From Pararhizobium capsulatum DSM 1112 (lineage in GTDB: Bacteria; Pseudomonadota; Alphaproteobacteria; Rhizobiales; Rhizobiaceae), in the NCBI RefSeq assembly GCF_030814475.1, contig NZ_JAUSVF010000001.1, positions 4,001,001 to 4,065,000 of the forward strand: 64,000 bases of DNA, written 5' to 3'. Under the pieces are notes generated by a model. The model was not told the origin of the DNA and searched no databases. It was given only the letters and a program-made list of their open reading frames with translations. The position numbers and the translations under genes were made by a program. Positions 38,028 through 47,347 of this stretch are shown here, piece by piece. Within the stretch, counting starts at the first letter, position 1. Each line of letters begins with the position of its first letter.

Positions 38028-40010
38028 ATGATCTCTCGCGAAAAACATGACCGGATGGCAAATGCGATCCGATTCCTCTCCATGGATGCCGTCGAAAAGG
38101 CAAACTCGGGTCACCCGGGCCTGCCGATGGGCGCAGCCGACGTGGCAACGGTTCTATTCTCCCGTTACCTGAAATTCGATCCGAAGGCGCCACTCTGGGC
38201 TGACCGTGACCGCTTCGTGCTGTCCGCCGGCCATGGCTCGATGCTGCTCTACTCGCTGCTCTATTTGACGGGCTACGAAGACATGACCATCGAGGACATC
38301 AAGCAGTTCCGCCAGCTCGGCTCCAAGACTGCCGGCCACCCGGAATACGGCCATGCCTCGGGCATCGAAACCACCACCGGCCCGCTCGGCCAGGGCATCG
38401 GAAATGCCGTCGGCATGGCGATCGCCGAGCGCAAGCTCGAAGAGGAGTTCGGCTCCGACCTGCAGAACCACTTCACCTATGTGCTCTGCGGCGACGGCTG
38501 CCTGATGGAAGGCATCAGCCACGAGGCGATCGCACTTGCCGGTCACCTGAAGCTCAGCAAGCTCGTTCTCTTCTGGGATAACAACAACATCACCATCGAC
38601 GGCGCCGTTTCGCTTTCGGATAGCACAGACCAGATCGCCCGCTTCAAGGCTGTTCATTGGAACACGATTGAAGTCGACGGCCATGACCCGGAACAGATTG
38701 CAGCTGCGATCGAAGCTGCCCAGAAGTCGGATCGTCCGACCTTCATCGCCTGCAAGACGACCATCGGCTTCGGCGCCCCGAACAAGGCCGGCACCCACAA
38801 GGTTCACGGCTCGCCGCTCGGCGCGGAAGAAATCGCCGCAACCCGCAAGGCGCTGAACTGGGAAAGCCCGGCGTTTGAGACCCCGGCCGACGTTCTCGAC
38901 GCATGGCGCGCTGCCGGCACCCGTTCCGTCGATGCCCGCAAGGCATGGGAAGGCCGCCTTGCCGCGACCGAAACAACCAAGAAGTCCGAGTTTACCCGCC
39001 GTTTTGCCGGCGAACTCGTTGGCAACTTCGACGAAGCAATCGACGCCTACAAGAAGAAGCTCGCTGAAAACCCGCCGACAGTTGCCACCCGCAAGGCTTC
39101 GGAAGACGCGCTCGAGGTCATCAATGGCATCCTGCCGGAAACACTTGGCGGCTCTGCCGACCTGACGCCGTCGAACAACACCAAGACCAGCCAGATGAAG
39201 TCGATCACCCCGACCGATTTCTCGGGCCGCTACATGCACTGGGGCATCCGCGAACACGGCATGGCTGCCGCCATGAACGGCGTCGCGCTGCACGGTGGTC
39301 TGATCCCCTACTCCGGCGGCTTCATGATCTTCTCGGATTATTGCCGTCCTTCGATCCGTCTTGCCGCTCTCATGGGCATCCGTGTCATCCACGTCCTGAC
39401 GCATGATTCGATCGGCGTAGGCGAGGATGGCCCGACCCACGAGCCGGTCGAGCATATGGCCGCTCTGCGCGCCATCCCGAACCTGCTGATGTTCCGCCCG
39501 GCTGACGCGGTTGAAACCGCCGAGTGCTGGCAGCTTGCCCTCGAGAGCCAGCATCGTCCCTCCGGCCTGGCGCTGACCCGCCAGAACCTGGCACCGGCGC
39601 GTCTCGAATATGTTGCGGAGAACCTTTCGGCGCTGGGTGCTTACGAACTCATTTCCACCGCCGATGCCAAGGTTTCGATCTTCGCTTCCGGTTCGGAAGT
39701 CGAGCTTGCCGTCAAGGCAGCGGCCGAACTGAAGGGCAAGGGCATCGCTGCCCGCGTCGTCTCCGTTCCCTGCGTCGAACTCTTCGATGAACAGTCGGAT
39801 GAGTACAAGAAATCAGTGCTCGGAACGGCTCCAGTCAAGATCGGTGTCGAAGCTGCCGTTCGCCAGGGCTGGGACCAGTTCATCGGCGCCGACGGCACTT
39901 TTATCGGCATGCGCTCCTTCGGCGCCTCCGGCCCGGCCAAGGACCTGTTCAAGCACTTCGGCATCACCGTGGAAGCGATCGTCGCTGCCGCTGAAGCCAA
40001 GGTTTCCTAA
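38028..40010 (+). CDS. tkt: Transketolase
   Basis: Thiamine-diphosphate enzyme exchanging two-carbon units in the pentose phosphate and Calvin cycles. 660 residues. N-terminal [20 protein letters not shown] (~25-44), ThDP site [13 protein letters not shown] with DNNNITIDG, middle domain with [13 protein letters not shown] and [14 protein letters not shown]-terminal transketolase domain. Start [20 protein letters not shown] is as expected. First gene of tkt-gap-PF06475-pgk, a typical rhizobial order. Confidence 0.96.
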   Translation: MISREKHDRMANAIRFLSMDAVEKANSGHPGLPMGAADVATVLFSRYLKFDPKAPLWADRDRFVLSAGHGSMLLYSLLYLTGYEDMTIEDIKQFRQLGSKTAGHPEYGHASGIETTTGPLGQGIGNAVGMAIAERKLEEEFGSDLQNHFTYVLCGDGCLMEGISHEAIALAGHLKLSKLVLFWDNNNITIDGAVSLSDSTDQIARFKAVHWNTIEVDGHDPEQIAAAIEAAQKSDRPTFIACKTTIGFGAPNKAGTHKVHGSPLGAEEIAATRKALNWESPAFETPADVLDAWRAAGTRSVDARKAWEGRLAATETTKKSEFTRRFAGELVGNFDEAIDAYKKKLAENPPTVATRKASEDALEVINGILPETLGGSADLTPSNNTKTSQMKSITPTDFSGRYMHWGIREHGMAAAMNGVALHGGLIPYSGGFMIFSDYCRPSIRLAALMGIRVIHVLTHDSIGVGEDGPTHEPVEHMAALRAIPNLLMFRPADAVETAECWQLALESQHRPSGLALTRQNLAPARLEYVAENLSALGAYELISTADAKVSIFASGSEVELAVKAAAELKGKGIAARVVSVPCVELFDEQSDEYKKSVLGTAPVKIGVEAAVRQGWDQFIGADGTFIGMRSFGASGPAKDLFKHFGITVEAIVAAAEAKVS

Positions 40011-40084
40011 CGCATTGCGGAGCGCGCTTTGACGGTGCGCTCCGACCCCGCCTTCCCAAGAACCTTTTATAGGGAGATTCCCGC

Positions 40085-41095
40085 ATGACAGTGAAAGTCG
40101 CCATCAACGGATTTGGCCGTATCGGCCGCAATGTTCTCCGCGCCATCGTCGAATCCGGCCGCACCGACATCGAAGTCGTCGCCATCAACGACCTCGGCCC
40201 GGTCGAGACCAACGCCCACCTGCTGCGCTACGACTCGATCCACGGCAAGTTCCCGGCCGACGTCAAGGTCGAGGGCGACACGATCATCGTCGGCGGCGGC
40301 AAGCCGATCAAGGTCACCGCCATCAAAGACCCGGCGACCCTGCCGCACGGCGAAATGGGCGTCGACATCGCGCTCGAATGCACCGGCATCTTCACGGCTC
40401 GCGACAAGGCTGCCCTGCACCTGACGGCTGGCGCAAAGCGCGTTATCGTATCGGCACCGGCCGACGGCGCTGACCTCACCGTCGTCTTTGGCGTCAACCA
40501 CAACGAACTGACCAAGGAACACCTGGTCATCTCCAACGCATCCTGCACCACCAACTGCCTCGTTCCGGTCGTAAAGACCCTGGACGACGTTGTCGGCATC
40601 GATCATGGCTTCATGACCACGATCCATTCCTACACCGGCGACCAGCCGACGCTCGATACCATGCACAAGGACCTGTACCGCGCCCGCGCTGCAGCGCTCT
40701 CCATGATCCCGACCTCGACGGGCGCTGCCAAGGCCGTCGGCCTCGTGCTGCCGCACCTCAAGGGCAAGCTCGACGGCACCTCGATCCGCGTGCCGACCCC
40801 GAACGTCTCGGTCGTCGACTTCAAGTTCGTTGCCAAGCGCGACACGACGGTTGCCGAAATCAACGGTGCGATCAAGGCTGCTGCCGACGGCGCCCTCAAG
40901 GGTATCCTCGGCTACACCGACGAGCCGCTGGTGTCGCGTGACTTCAACCACGACAGCCACTCCTCGATCTTCGCCAACGACCAGACCAAGGTTCTCGAAG
41001 GCAAGTTCGTGCGTATCCTTTCCTGGTATGACAACGAGTGGGGCTTCTCCAACCGCATGGCCGACACGGCCGTTGCGATGGCAAAGCTGATCTAA
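40085..41095 (+). CDS. gap: Glyceraldehyde-3-phosphate dehydrogenase, type I
   Basis: 336 residues. NAD(P)-binding [14 protein letters not shown] at the N-terminus, catalytic Cys in [10 protein letters not shown] (~153), substrate-site His in [12 protein letters not shown]-like [14 protein letters not shown] and the C-terminal [12 protein letters not shown]. Single core-type GAPDH for glycolysis/gluconeogenesis. Codon use is strongly biased to C/G in third position (for example ATC, AAG, GAC), stronger than in the neighbours, as expected for high expression. AGGGAG lies 6-10 bases upstream of the ATG. Confidence 0.97.
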   Translation: MTVKVAINGFGRIGRNVLRAIVESGRTDIEVVAINDLGPVETNAHLLRYDSIHGKFPADVKVEGDTIIVGGGKPIKVTAIKDPATLPHGEMGVDIALECTGIFTARDKAALHLTAGAKRVIVSAPADGADLTVVFGVNHNELTKEHLVISNASCTTNCLVPVVKTLDDVVGIDHGFMTTIHSYTGDQPTLDTMHKDLYRARAAALSMIPTSTGAAKAVGLVLPHLKGKLDGTSIRVPTPNVSVVDFKFVAKRDTTVAEINGAIKAAADGALKGILGYTDEPLVSRDFNHDSHSSIFANDQTKVLEGKFVRILSWYDNEWGFSNRMADTAVAMAKLI

Positions 41096-41099
41096 AGCC

Positions 41100-41663
41100 A
41101 TGTTTCGCGCCCTTTCCCCGACCACGGCCCGCTGGCGCCCGCTGGACGGGGAAGGGCTCGAACATCTGAGCTTGGGTCCTCACGCCGACGGCATTCGCGC
41201 CTCAAGCGTGCTGATCGGAGAGCGCGGCCGCCGCCCTTACGGCGTCCACTACATCATTGATTGCAACGCTCATTGGGCAGTGCTTTCCTTCCGCGTCGAA
41301 ACCACGGATGGCAGGCGACTGGCACTTACGTCCGACGGAAATGGGCACTGGCGCAACGAAGCGGACGTTCCCCTTCCCCTGTTCGACGGCTGCATCGATA
41401 TCGATCTTGCCGGAACCCCCTTCACCAATACCCTGCCGATCCGTCGCCTCGCGCTCAAACCGCAGCATGGCACCGCAAAGTTAGACATGCTCTACGTGCC
41501 GTTCGATACGTTTGAGCCCTTGCGGGACGCACAGCATTACACCTGCCTCGACGAAGAAAAGCTCTATCGCTATGAAGCAGAGGACCGCAGCTTCACGGCC
41601 GAGCTTCCCGTCGATGCGGATGGGCTGGTGACGGATTACCCCACCCTTTTCAAGAGACTATGA
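41100..41663 (+). CDS. Putative glycolipid-binding protein (PF06475 type)
   Basis: 187 residues. Recognised by [15 protein letters not shown], the beta-rich core [57 protein letters not shown] and the C-terminal [20 protein letters not shown]. Pfam calls this family putative glycolipid-binding; the biochemical role is not established. No signal peptide, so cytoplasmic. Start is 4 bp after the gap stop and the next gene (pgk) is 13 bp away, so it is an internal member of the gap-pgk operon. Confidence 0.8.
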   Translation: MFRALSPTTARWRPLDGEGLEHLSLGPHADGIRASSVLIGERGRRPYGVHYIIDCNAHWAVLSFRVETTDGRRLALTSDGNGHWRNEADVPLPLFDGCIDIDLAGTPFTNTLPIRRLALKPQHGTAKLDMLYVPFDTFEPLRDAQHYTCLDEEKLYRYEAEDRSFTAELPVDADGLVTDYPTLFKRL

Positions 41664-41676
41664 CCGGAGAAAACTG

Positions 41677-42876
41677 ATGACCTTCAAGACCCTCGACGAT
41701 CTCACCGATATCGCCGGCAAGCGCGTGCTCGTGCGCGTCGATCTCAACGTTCCGGTCAAGGACGGCAAGGTGACCGATGCTACCCGCATCGAGCGCGTCG
41801 TGCCGACCATTCGCGAACTATCCGAAAAAGGCGCAAAGGTAATCCTCCTCGCCCATTTCGGCCGTCCCAAGGGTGAACCGGTCGCCGACATGTCGCTCTC
41901 GACCATCGCACCTGATGTCGAGGACATCCTCGACCACCGCGTCCAGTTCGCAGCCGATTGCATCGGCGAAAAGGCCGGGACGGCCGTGACTGCCATGAAC
42001 AATGGCGACGTGCTGCTGCTTGAAAACACCCGCTTCCACAAGGGCGAAGAAAAGAACGATCCGGATTTCATCAAGGCGCTGGCCGTCAATGGCGACATCT
42101 ACGTCAACGATGCCTTCTCGGCCGCCCACCGCGCCCATGCCTCGACGGAAGGTCTTGCCCAGGTCCTGCCCGCCTATGCCGGCCGCACCATGCAAGCGGA
42201 GCTTGAGGCGCTGGAAAAGGGCCTCGGCAATCCGAAGCGCCCGGTCGTCGCCATCGTCGGCGGCGCCAAGGTCTCGACCAAGATCGACCTGCTGATGAAC
42301 CTCGTGAAGAAGGTCGATGCGCTGGTCATCGGCGGCGGCATGGCCAACACCTTCATCGCGGCACGCGGCACCGACGTCGGCAAGTCGCTCTGCGAGCATG
42401 ATCTCGCCGAAACCGCCAAGAAGATCATGATCGAGGCAGCTTCCTCGGGTTGCGCCATCGTGCTTCCGGTCGATGGCGTCGTCGCCCGGGAATTCAAGGC
42501 TGGTGCCGACAACGAGGTTGTCGATATCGATGCAATCCCGGCCGATGCCATGGTGCTCGATGTCGGCCCGAAGTCGATTGCTGCCGTCAACGAATGGGTT
42601 TCCAAGGCCGAAACGCTCGTATGGAACGGTCCGCTCGGCGCCTTTGAAATCGCCCCCTTCGACAAGGCAACCGTTGCCGTTGCCAGGCACGCCGCTGCTC
42701 GCACCAGGAGCGGTGCTCTGGTCTCCGTCGCCGGTGGCGGTGATACAGTTTCGGCCATGAACCATGCTGAAGTCGCAGACGACCTTTCCTATGTTTCGAC
42801 GGCCGGCGGCGCCTTCCTCGAATGGATGGAAGGCAAACCGCTTCCCGGCGTCGATATCCTCAACCAGGCGAAGTAA
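41677..42876 (+). CDS. pgk: Phosphoglycerate kinase
   Basis: Interconverts 1,3-bisphosphoglycerate + ADP and 3-phosphoglycerate + ATP. 399 residues. N-terminal [22 protein letters not shown] substrate loop, [25 protein letters not shown] hinge (present as [13 protein letters not shown]), C-terminal nucleotide domain ending [12 protein letters not shown] and [14 protein letters not shown]. Followed by a strong terminator. Confidence 0.97.
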   Translation: MTFKTLDDLTDIAGKRVLVRVDLNVPVKDGKVTDATRIERVVPTIRELSEKGAKVILLAHFGRPKGEPVADMSLSTIAPDVEDILDHRVQFAADCIGEKAGTAVTAMNNGDVLLLENTRFHKGEEKNDPDFIKALAVNGDIYVNDAFSAAHRAHASTEGLAQVLPAYAGRTMQAELEALEKGLGNPKRPVVAIVGGAKVSTKIDLLMNLVKKVDALVIGGGMANTFIAARGTDVGKSLCEHDLAETAKKIMIEAASSGCAIVLPVDGVVAREFKAGADNEVVDIDAIPADAMVLDVGPKSIAAVNEWVSKAETLVWNGPLGAFEIAPFDKATVAVARHAAARTRSGALVSVAGGGDTVSAMNHAEVADDLSYVSTAGGAFLEWMEGKPLPGVDILNQAK

Positions 42877-42900
42877 TCCGTCTTTTGATATTGCAATGGA

Positions 42901-42925
42901 AACCCCGGCTTCGCGCCGGGGTTTT
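42901..42925 (+). terminator. Terminator of the tkt-gap-pgk operon
   Basis: AACCCCGGC-TTCGC-GCCGGGGTTTT: 9-bp stem, 5-base loop, T4, 25 bases after the pgk stop. Confidence 0.85.
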
Positions 42926-42962
42926 GCTTTCACGAACGATCTTCAAGAAAATTACTGCAGAG

Positions 42963-43040
42963 TTTCAATCGATTAAAATTATTTCAATCGTTTTAAACAT
43001 TTTAATTTTAATTTGCATCGCGTTATTCTTCTGCTATCGG
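42963..43040 (+). promoter_or_regulatory. AT-rich fba promoter with repeated motif
   Basis: A stretch of nearly pure A/T (42946-43012) containing TTTCAATCG twice (42963-42971 and 42982-42990, a 19-bp period) and TTTTAATTTTAATTTG, then a candidate -35 TTGCAT (43013-43018), 16-bp spacer and -10 TATCGG (43035-43040). The repeats could be UP-element or operator sequence. Confidence 0.45.
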
Positions 43041-43076
43041 CGAACTGTACGTCCGAACCAAACAGGGAGAATGCTG

Positions 43077-44102
43077 ATGAGCGAAAGACTGGAAGATATT
43101 GCCGCCGCCATGGTCGCCAAGGGCAAGGGCCTGCTGGCTGCCGACGAATCCACGGCAACGATCGGCAAGCGCTTCGAAACCATCGGCCTGGAATCGACCG
43201 AAACATCCCGTCGCGATTACCGCGAGATGCTGTTGCGCACTGACGATGCGATGAAATCCTGCATCTCCGGCGTCATTCTCTATGAAGAAACCCTGTTCCA
43301 GAAGGCTGCCGATGGCACGTCGCTGGTTGATGTCATCCGCGCCGCCGGCGCCGTACCCGGCATCAAGGTCGACACCGGCGCAAAGCCGATGGCGAAGTTT
43401 CCCGGCGAAACCATCACCGAAGGCCTCGACGGCCTCGCTGCCCGCCTGAAAACCTATTACGACGCCGGCGCCCGTTTCGCGAAGTGGCGCGGCGTGATCT
43501 CCATTTCCGACGTACTGCCGACCCGCGGTGCTGTCCGCGCCAACGCCCAGGCGCTTGCTCGCTATGCCGCCCTTTGCCAGGAAGCCGGCATCGTTCCGAT
43601 CGTCGAGCCGGAAGTGCTGATGGACGGCACGCCGGGCGATCATACAATCGAGCGCTCCTATGAAGTCACGGAAAACGTCCTGCGCATCGTATTTGAGGAG
43701 CTGGCCGAAGCGCGCATTTCCCTCGAAGGCATGATCCTGAAGCCGAGCATGGTCATCGACGGCAAGAAGAACCGCAAGGCTTCCGTCAACGAAGTCGCGG
43801 ACCGCACCATAGAAGTGCTGAAGCGCACGGTGCCCTCCGCCGTGCCGGGTATCGCCTTCCTGTCCGGTGGCCAGTCCACGGAAGAAGCAACCGCTCATCT
43901 CTCGGCCATTGTCGCCGGCCACACCCTGCCCTGGGGCCTCACCTTCTCCTATGGCCGTGCTTTGCAGGCCGAGGCGCTCACCGCCTGGGGCGGCAAGCCG
44001 GAGAATATCGCAGCCGGTCAGCGTGCCTTCCTGCACCGCGCCCGCATGTGCAGCCTCGCCGCGACGGGCGGCTGGAAGAAGGACCTCGAAAAGGCAGCCT
44101 GA
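43077..44102 (+). CDS. fba: Class I fructose-bisphosphate aldolase
   Basis: Schiff-base aldolase, 341 residues, cleaving/forming fructose-1,6-bisphosphate. Class I signature: GKGLLAADESTATIGKRF near the N-terminus, RTDDAMKSCISGVILYEETL, KWRGVISISD, IVEPEVLMDG, and the Schiff-base lysine in EGMILKPSMV; then FLSGGQSTEEAT and LPWGLTFSYGRALQ. Start ATG 43077 preferred over 43071 because GGGAGA is too close to the latter; the open frame back to 42822 overlaps pgk and is not used. Separate transcription unit behind its own AT-rich promoter; terminator follows. Confidence 0.95.
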   Translation: MSERLEDIAAAMVAKGKGLLAADESTATIGKRFETIGLESTETSRRDYREMLLRTDDAMKSCISGVILYEETLFQKAADGTSLVDVIRAAGAVPGIKVDTGAKPMAKFPGETITEGLDGLAARLKTYYDAGARFAKWRGVISISDVLPTRGAVRANAQALARYAALCQEAGIVPIVEPEVLMDGTPGDHTIERSYEVTENVLRIVFEELAEARISLEGMILKPSMVIDGKKNRKASVNEVADRTIEVLKRTVPSAVPGIAFLSGGQSTEEATAHLSAIVAGHTLPWGLTFSYGRALQAEALTAWGGKPENIAAGQRAFLHRARMCSLAATGGWKKDLEKAA

Positions 44103-44126
44103 TAACCGTTTCAGGAGGAACAGGGG

Positions 44127-44156
44127 AAGCCCGGTCCGTGCAAGCGGCCGGGCTTT
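44127..44156 (+). terminator. Terminator of fba
   Basis: AAGCCCGG-tccgtgcaagcgg-CCGGGCTTT, 8-bp stem, 25 bases after the fba stop. Confidence 0.75.
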
Positions 44157-44245
44157 CAGAAATACAATAATCTAAATTAGTTTTTCCTTCAAAATACTAC
44201 GAAAAGTTGTATTGTTGCTTCGCTCAAGTTTCAGCGGAGGCGACC

Positions 44246-45097
44246 GTGTCCGAAGGCGACTCAGTAACGCAATTTGCAAATTCAAAACCCAGTGTGGAGG
44301 AAATAGAGCTGCGACGGTACGAAGCCCGTCTTGGCGTCTGGAAAGTCGTCTTGGGAACTTTCATCGTCGGTCTCGCAGGCGTTCTCGTACCGGGTTTTAT
44401 CAATTTTTACAGTGCGCTTTTCGAAAACTGGCGAAAAGAAGCCGAGTTGCGAGCAGCGCAGCAGACGGCACATCAGCAATATATCAAGGACTTCCTGACC
44501 ACCGCGGTAAATCAGGACATTGAGCTTCGAATACGCTTCGCAAATTACTTTTCCAAACTTTCCGAACCCGGACAGCAAGATATGTGGGTTGTCTATCGGG
44601 ATGAACTGACAAAACAGCGCGACGCCAAGCGTATTATGATCAATGAACTCGAAGCGCGTGCGTATGCGCTGGCGGAAGACCCTGCGCCCAATAAAATAGA
44701 ACAGGAACTTGTGGCCCGCACACTGATTTGGACATATGCGGAGATTGGGTACGTACCCTTTGAACAAAGCAAAATCGCCGTCGTGACAAACACGCAGCAG
44801 CGCCTCTACCGCGAAACGACCGCTCTTGTGAACCGGCTGGTAACCCTTGAAAACCCCATCGACAAGACATCCCAGGATTTTATTCGCTTCTGGGAATTGT
44901 ATCGGCGCGAATTGATCGGTGTGGAGAGCCCCGCATTCGCGGCAAACATGATTGCCCTGGGCAGGCTCATCAACACAAATGTTGCCAATCAAAGACCACC
45001 CGACGAAGAAATGCGCCGACTGGCAGATGAATTGGAATCCATTAGCGAAGCAGAACTAAATGCCGACGCGGTAAAAACTGCCGGCGAGAAACCGTAA
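44246..45097 (+). CDS. Single-pass membrane protein of unknown function
   Basis: About 283 residues, not recognised. Charged cytoplasmic N-terminus (VEEIELRRYEARLG), one membrane helix at ~34-55 (VVLGTFIVGLAGVLVPGFINF), then a long alpha-helical region (KEAELRAAQQTAHQQYIKDF, RIRFANYFSKLSE, DELTKQRDAKRIMINELEAR) with coiled-coil character. Start: GTG at 44246 with GGAGG five bases upstream is the best; the frame's ATG at 44207 has no such site. Base composition is visibly less GC-rich than its neighbours (many AAA, GAA, TTT, ATT codons), suggesting recent acquisition. Sits after the fba terminator. Confidence 0.7.
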   Translation: MSEGDSVTQFANSKPSVEEIELRRYEARLGVWKVVLGTFIVGLAGVLVPGFINFYSALFENWRKEAELRAAQQTAHQQYIKDFLTTAVNQDIELRIRFANYFSKLSEPGQQDMWVVYRDELTKQRDAKRIMINELEARAYALAEDPAPNKIEQELVARTLIWTYAEIGYVPFEQSKIAVVTNTQQRLYRETTALVNRLVTLENPIDKTSQDFIRFWELYRRELIGVESPAFAANMIALGRLINTNVANQRPPDEEMRRLADELESISEAELNADAVKTAGEKP

Positions 45098-45106
45098 CAA
45101 AGTTAA

Positions 45107-45262
45107 TCAGGGCCTGACCAGCACGGTCACCATCATCGCGGCGATCGCCACGACTGCGATCTTCCAGAAGTCGCGCCGGCGTTTGAGCCCGGGCAGGCCG
45201 ATCGGCTTGAGGATATGGATGGCCATCATCAGCAGGAACAGGATCGTCAGGATTTTCGGCAT
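45107..45262 (-). CDS. Small two-helix membrane protein
   Basis: About 51 residues: MPKILTILFLLMMAIHILKP (first helix), a basic turn (GLKRRRDF), and a second helix (IAVVAIAAMMVTVLVRP). The frame extends to 45370, but the first 36 codons are non-hydrophobic and unsupported; GGAA lies 5 bases before the ATG at 45262. Similar short proteins are common in Rhizobiaceae; function unknown. Confidence 0.65.
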   Translation of the reverse strand: MPKILTILFLLMMAIHILKPIGLPGLKRRRDFWKIAVVAIAAMMVTVLVRP

Positions 45263-45438
45263 CGCATTTCCAGTCTGCGGATCACGTATAAGCGGCAACG
45301 AAGCCGCATTTTTAAGTACGATCAGGGCTATGCGCTGCGACTGAAATTTGCAATCTCCGACATCAGGCATTTTACGACTGGCATTTGCCGGCGCATCGCC
45401 CTAGTTTTTTAAACGCGCCCGGAACCAGCGGATTTCAT

Positions 45439-46725
45439 ATGAGAAAGAACCTTTTACCCGTCGCCGCACTTCTGCTCGGAACTTTGTTTCTGTTCCTCGG
45501 CAATGGCCTGCACAGCCTGCTACTGCCGATGCGCGGCACGACGGAAGGATACTCTGCAACCCTGCTTGGTCTGCTTGGCACGTCCTGGGCGACTGGCTTC
45601 GTGCTCGGATGCCTTCTGGCGCCAACACTGGTCCGGCGCGCGGGTCACGTGCGGGCCTTCAGTGGCTTTGCTTCGCTGCTTGCAATCATCGCGCTGCTGA
45701 CCGGCCTTCTCGTCGATCCGATCTGGTGGGTCGTGCTGCGCGCCTTCACCGGCTTTTCGACGGCCGGCACCTCGATGATTATCGAAAGCTGGCTGAACGA
45801 GCGCGCCACCAACGAAAGCCGTGGCGCGATCTTCTCGCTCTATATCGCCATCACGCTCTTCGGCGTCGTCGGCGGACAGATGATGATCCCCTTCGGCGAT
45901 ACCAACACCACACTGTTCTTCATGATCTGCGGTATCGTCTATTGCCTGGCGATGCTGCCAACCCTGCTTTCGACCGCGGTGTCTCCCCAGCCGCTCAAGC
46001 AGGTGTCGCTCGACCTTCGCGGTCTTTATCGCAACTCGCCGGTTTCATTCCTGGGCATCCTGCTCATCGGCATCGCCAACGGTGCCTATGGCACGCTGGG
46101 CGCCGTGTTCGGCCGTCAAGCCGGCCTGACGGATAGCGATGTCGCTCTCATGGTCAGTACGGTCATCTTTGCCGGTGCCGTCATGCAGTTTCCCGCCGGG
46201 CGCCTGTCGGACCGGATGGACCGCCGTTACGTGCTGGCCGCTCTCGCCGCGATTGCCGCCGTTGCCGGCCTGCTGATCTATCTGGTGGAACCATCGGGCG
46301 TCATCCTGCTGATCAGCTTCGTCGGCATTTATGGCGCGACCGCGAATGCGCTTTATCCGATCGCCGTGTCCCATGCCAACGACTTCGCCTCGCCGGAAGA
46401 TTTCGTCAAGATTTCCGGCGGTCTGCTTCTGCTCTACGGTATCGGCACGATTATCGGCCCCACCATCGGCGGCCCGATCATGACGATCATGGGGCCTTAT
46501 GGCCTGTTCATGATCACCGCCTGCGCCCATACCCTGATCGCCGTCTATGCGATCTTCCGCAGCCGGATGCGCGCCCCCGTTCCCGTGTCGGAACGCGACG
46601 CCTATTCTACCATCAACCCCGGCACTCTCACCACGCCTGAAAGTCTGCAGCTTTCGCCCCGGGCGGCACCTTTCGAGGAGAATAACGAGACGACGCCGGA
46701 TCCAGACAGGAGGGCAAACCCATGA
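45439..46725 (+). CDS. MFS transporter
   Basis: About 428 residues, 12 predicted membrane helices. Helix 1 at LLPVAALLLGTLFLFLGNGL, MFS loop motif variants GRLSDRMDRRYVLAALA between helices 8-9, and GIYGATANALYPIAVSHAND in the second half; the TATA-box-like UMF/YcaD group of MFS proteins looks closest (GNGLHSLLLPMRGTTEGYS). Substrate unknown. Start at 45439 (MRKNLLP). Stop overlaps the DUF1192 start (ATGA). Confidence 0.88.
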   Translation: MRKNLLPVAALLLGTLFLFLGNGLHSLLLPMRGTTEGYSATLLGLLGTSWATGFVLGCLLAPTLVRRAGHVRAFSGFASLLAIIALLTGLLVDPIWWVVLRAFTGFSTAGTSMIIESWLNERATNESRGAIFSLYIAITLFGVVGGQMMIPFGDTNTTLFFMICGIVYCLAMLPTLLSTAVSPQPLKQVSLDLRGLYRNSPVSFLGILLIGIANGAYGTLGAVFGRQAGLTDSDVALMVSTVIFAGAVMQFPAGRLSDRMDRRYVLAALAAIAAVAGLLIYLVEPSGVILLISFVGIYGATANALYPIAVSHANDFASPEDFVKISGGLLLLYGIGTIIGPTIGGPIMTIMGPYGLFMITACAHTLIAVYAIFRSRMRAPVPVSERDAYSTINPGTLTTPESLQLSPRAAPFEENNETTPDPDRRANP

Positions 46726-46913
46726 GCCTGTTCGATGACGAGGTGCCCAAGAAAAAACCGGTTCACGAGATCGGCAGTGACCTTTCTCAACTTTCCGTCG
46801 ATGAGTTGAACAACCGGATCAGCCTTCTGAAGGAAGAAATCGAACGCCTGGAAGCGGCGCGATCGGAAAAATCTGCAAGTAAATCGGCGGCAGAAAGTTT
46901 CTTTCGCCGCTGA
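46722..46913 (+). CDS. DUF1192 small coiled-coil protein
   Basis: 63 residues: acidic start (SLFDDEVPKKKPVHEIGSD), then one amphipathic helix (LSVDELNNRISLLKEEIERL) and a basic tail. DUF1192 is an alphaproteobacterial family without assigned function. ATG overlaps the MFS stop by four bases. Confidence 0.88.
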   Translation: MSLFDDEVPKKKPVHEIGSDLSQLSVDELNNRISLLKEEIERLEAARSEKSASKSAAESFFRR

Positions 46914-47039
46914 TTGCGCAACAGAGGCAACAGAACGCCGTTTCATTGCAAGCGTGACGGACATCGGCTCACTGACGTCGAACCCAACCATCATCCAGAT
47001 GACGCTAAGGGGTATCAATTCCTCGTGAATCCGGCCCTC

Positions 47040-47071
47040 TTAAGGCTTTGTTAAGCATTACAAGATATTAC
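47040..47071 (+). promoter_or_regulatory. CtrA-type promoter of the sRNA candidate
   Basis: TTAA-GGCTTTG-TTAA (47040-47054), perfect TTAA-N7-TTAA, followed after 11 bases by a -10 TATTAC (47066-47071). This places the box over the -35 region, the geometry of CtrA-activated promoters. Confidence 0.6.
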
Positions 47072-47077
47072 TAGGTT

Positions 47078-47176
47078 ATCCAGATCGCTCTGGACTCAGA
47101 CAATTTCCCGTTTGGCGAATGGTCTGATTTTTCTCCCTGTTTTACCTTGAGAGCCGCTTTTGCGGCTCTTTTTTTG
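47078..47176 (+). ncRNA. Candidate small RNA, about 95-100 nt
   Basis: Starting ~7 bases after the -10: hairpin CCAG-atcgct-CTGG (47080-47093), stem TCAGAC...GTCTGA (47096-47127) enclosing a C/T/G-rich loop, an unpaired T-rich stretch, then the terminator AGAGCCGC-TTTT-GCGGCTCT with a long T-tract (47150-47176). Complete promoter-stems-terminator layout in a gap with no gene; a terminal U-run is typical of Hfq-binding sRNAs. Sequence family not identified. Confidence 0.6.
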
Positions 47177-47209
47177 TTTTTTTCCACTTTAACCAAAGAA
47201 GTGTGGAGA

Positions 47210-47224
47210 TTAACCCTTTCTTAA
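47210..47224 (+). promoter_or_regulatory. CtrA-type box upstream of DUF1465
   Basis: TTAA-CCCTTTC-TTAA, perfect TTAA-N7-TTAA, 124 bp before the DUF1465 start, with an extra TTAACC half site at 47189-47194. No clear -10 at the ideal distance. Confidence 0.5.
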
Positions 47225-47347
47225 GAATGGGCTTGCGCGAAATGGTCTATGGGATCATGCTTGAACTATAAGAACGGGCGATGGAAACATTTTGTCGCAT
47301 GGCCCGTTACCTGATCAAGTTAATGCGTTTAACAGGGATTTGAAAAC

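Larger units (their letters stand above)
46914..47347. other. Intergenic region with sRNA candidate and two CtrA-type boxes
   Basis: 434 bp with no protein gene. From left: ~125 bp without visible signal, a CtrA-type box (47040-47054), a terminator-ended RNA candidate (to 47176), then a second CtrA-type box (47210-47224) and the leader of DUF1465. Confidence 0.7.

Noticed and set aside
42822..43076. N-terminal extension of fba overlapping pgk
   Set aside because: It crosses a strong terminator and the AT-rich promoter; the family N-terminus begins at 43077.
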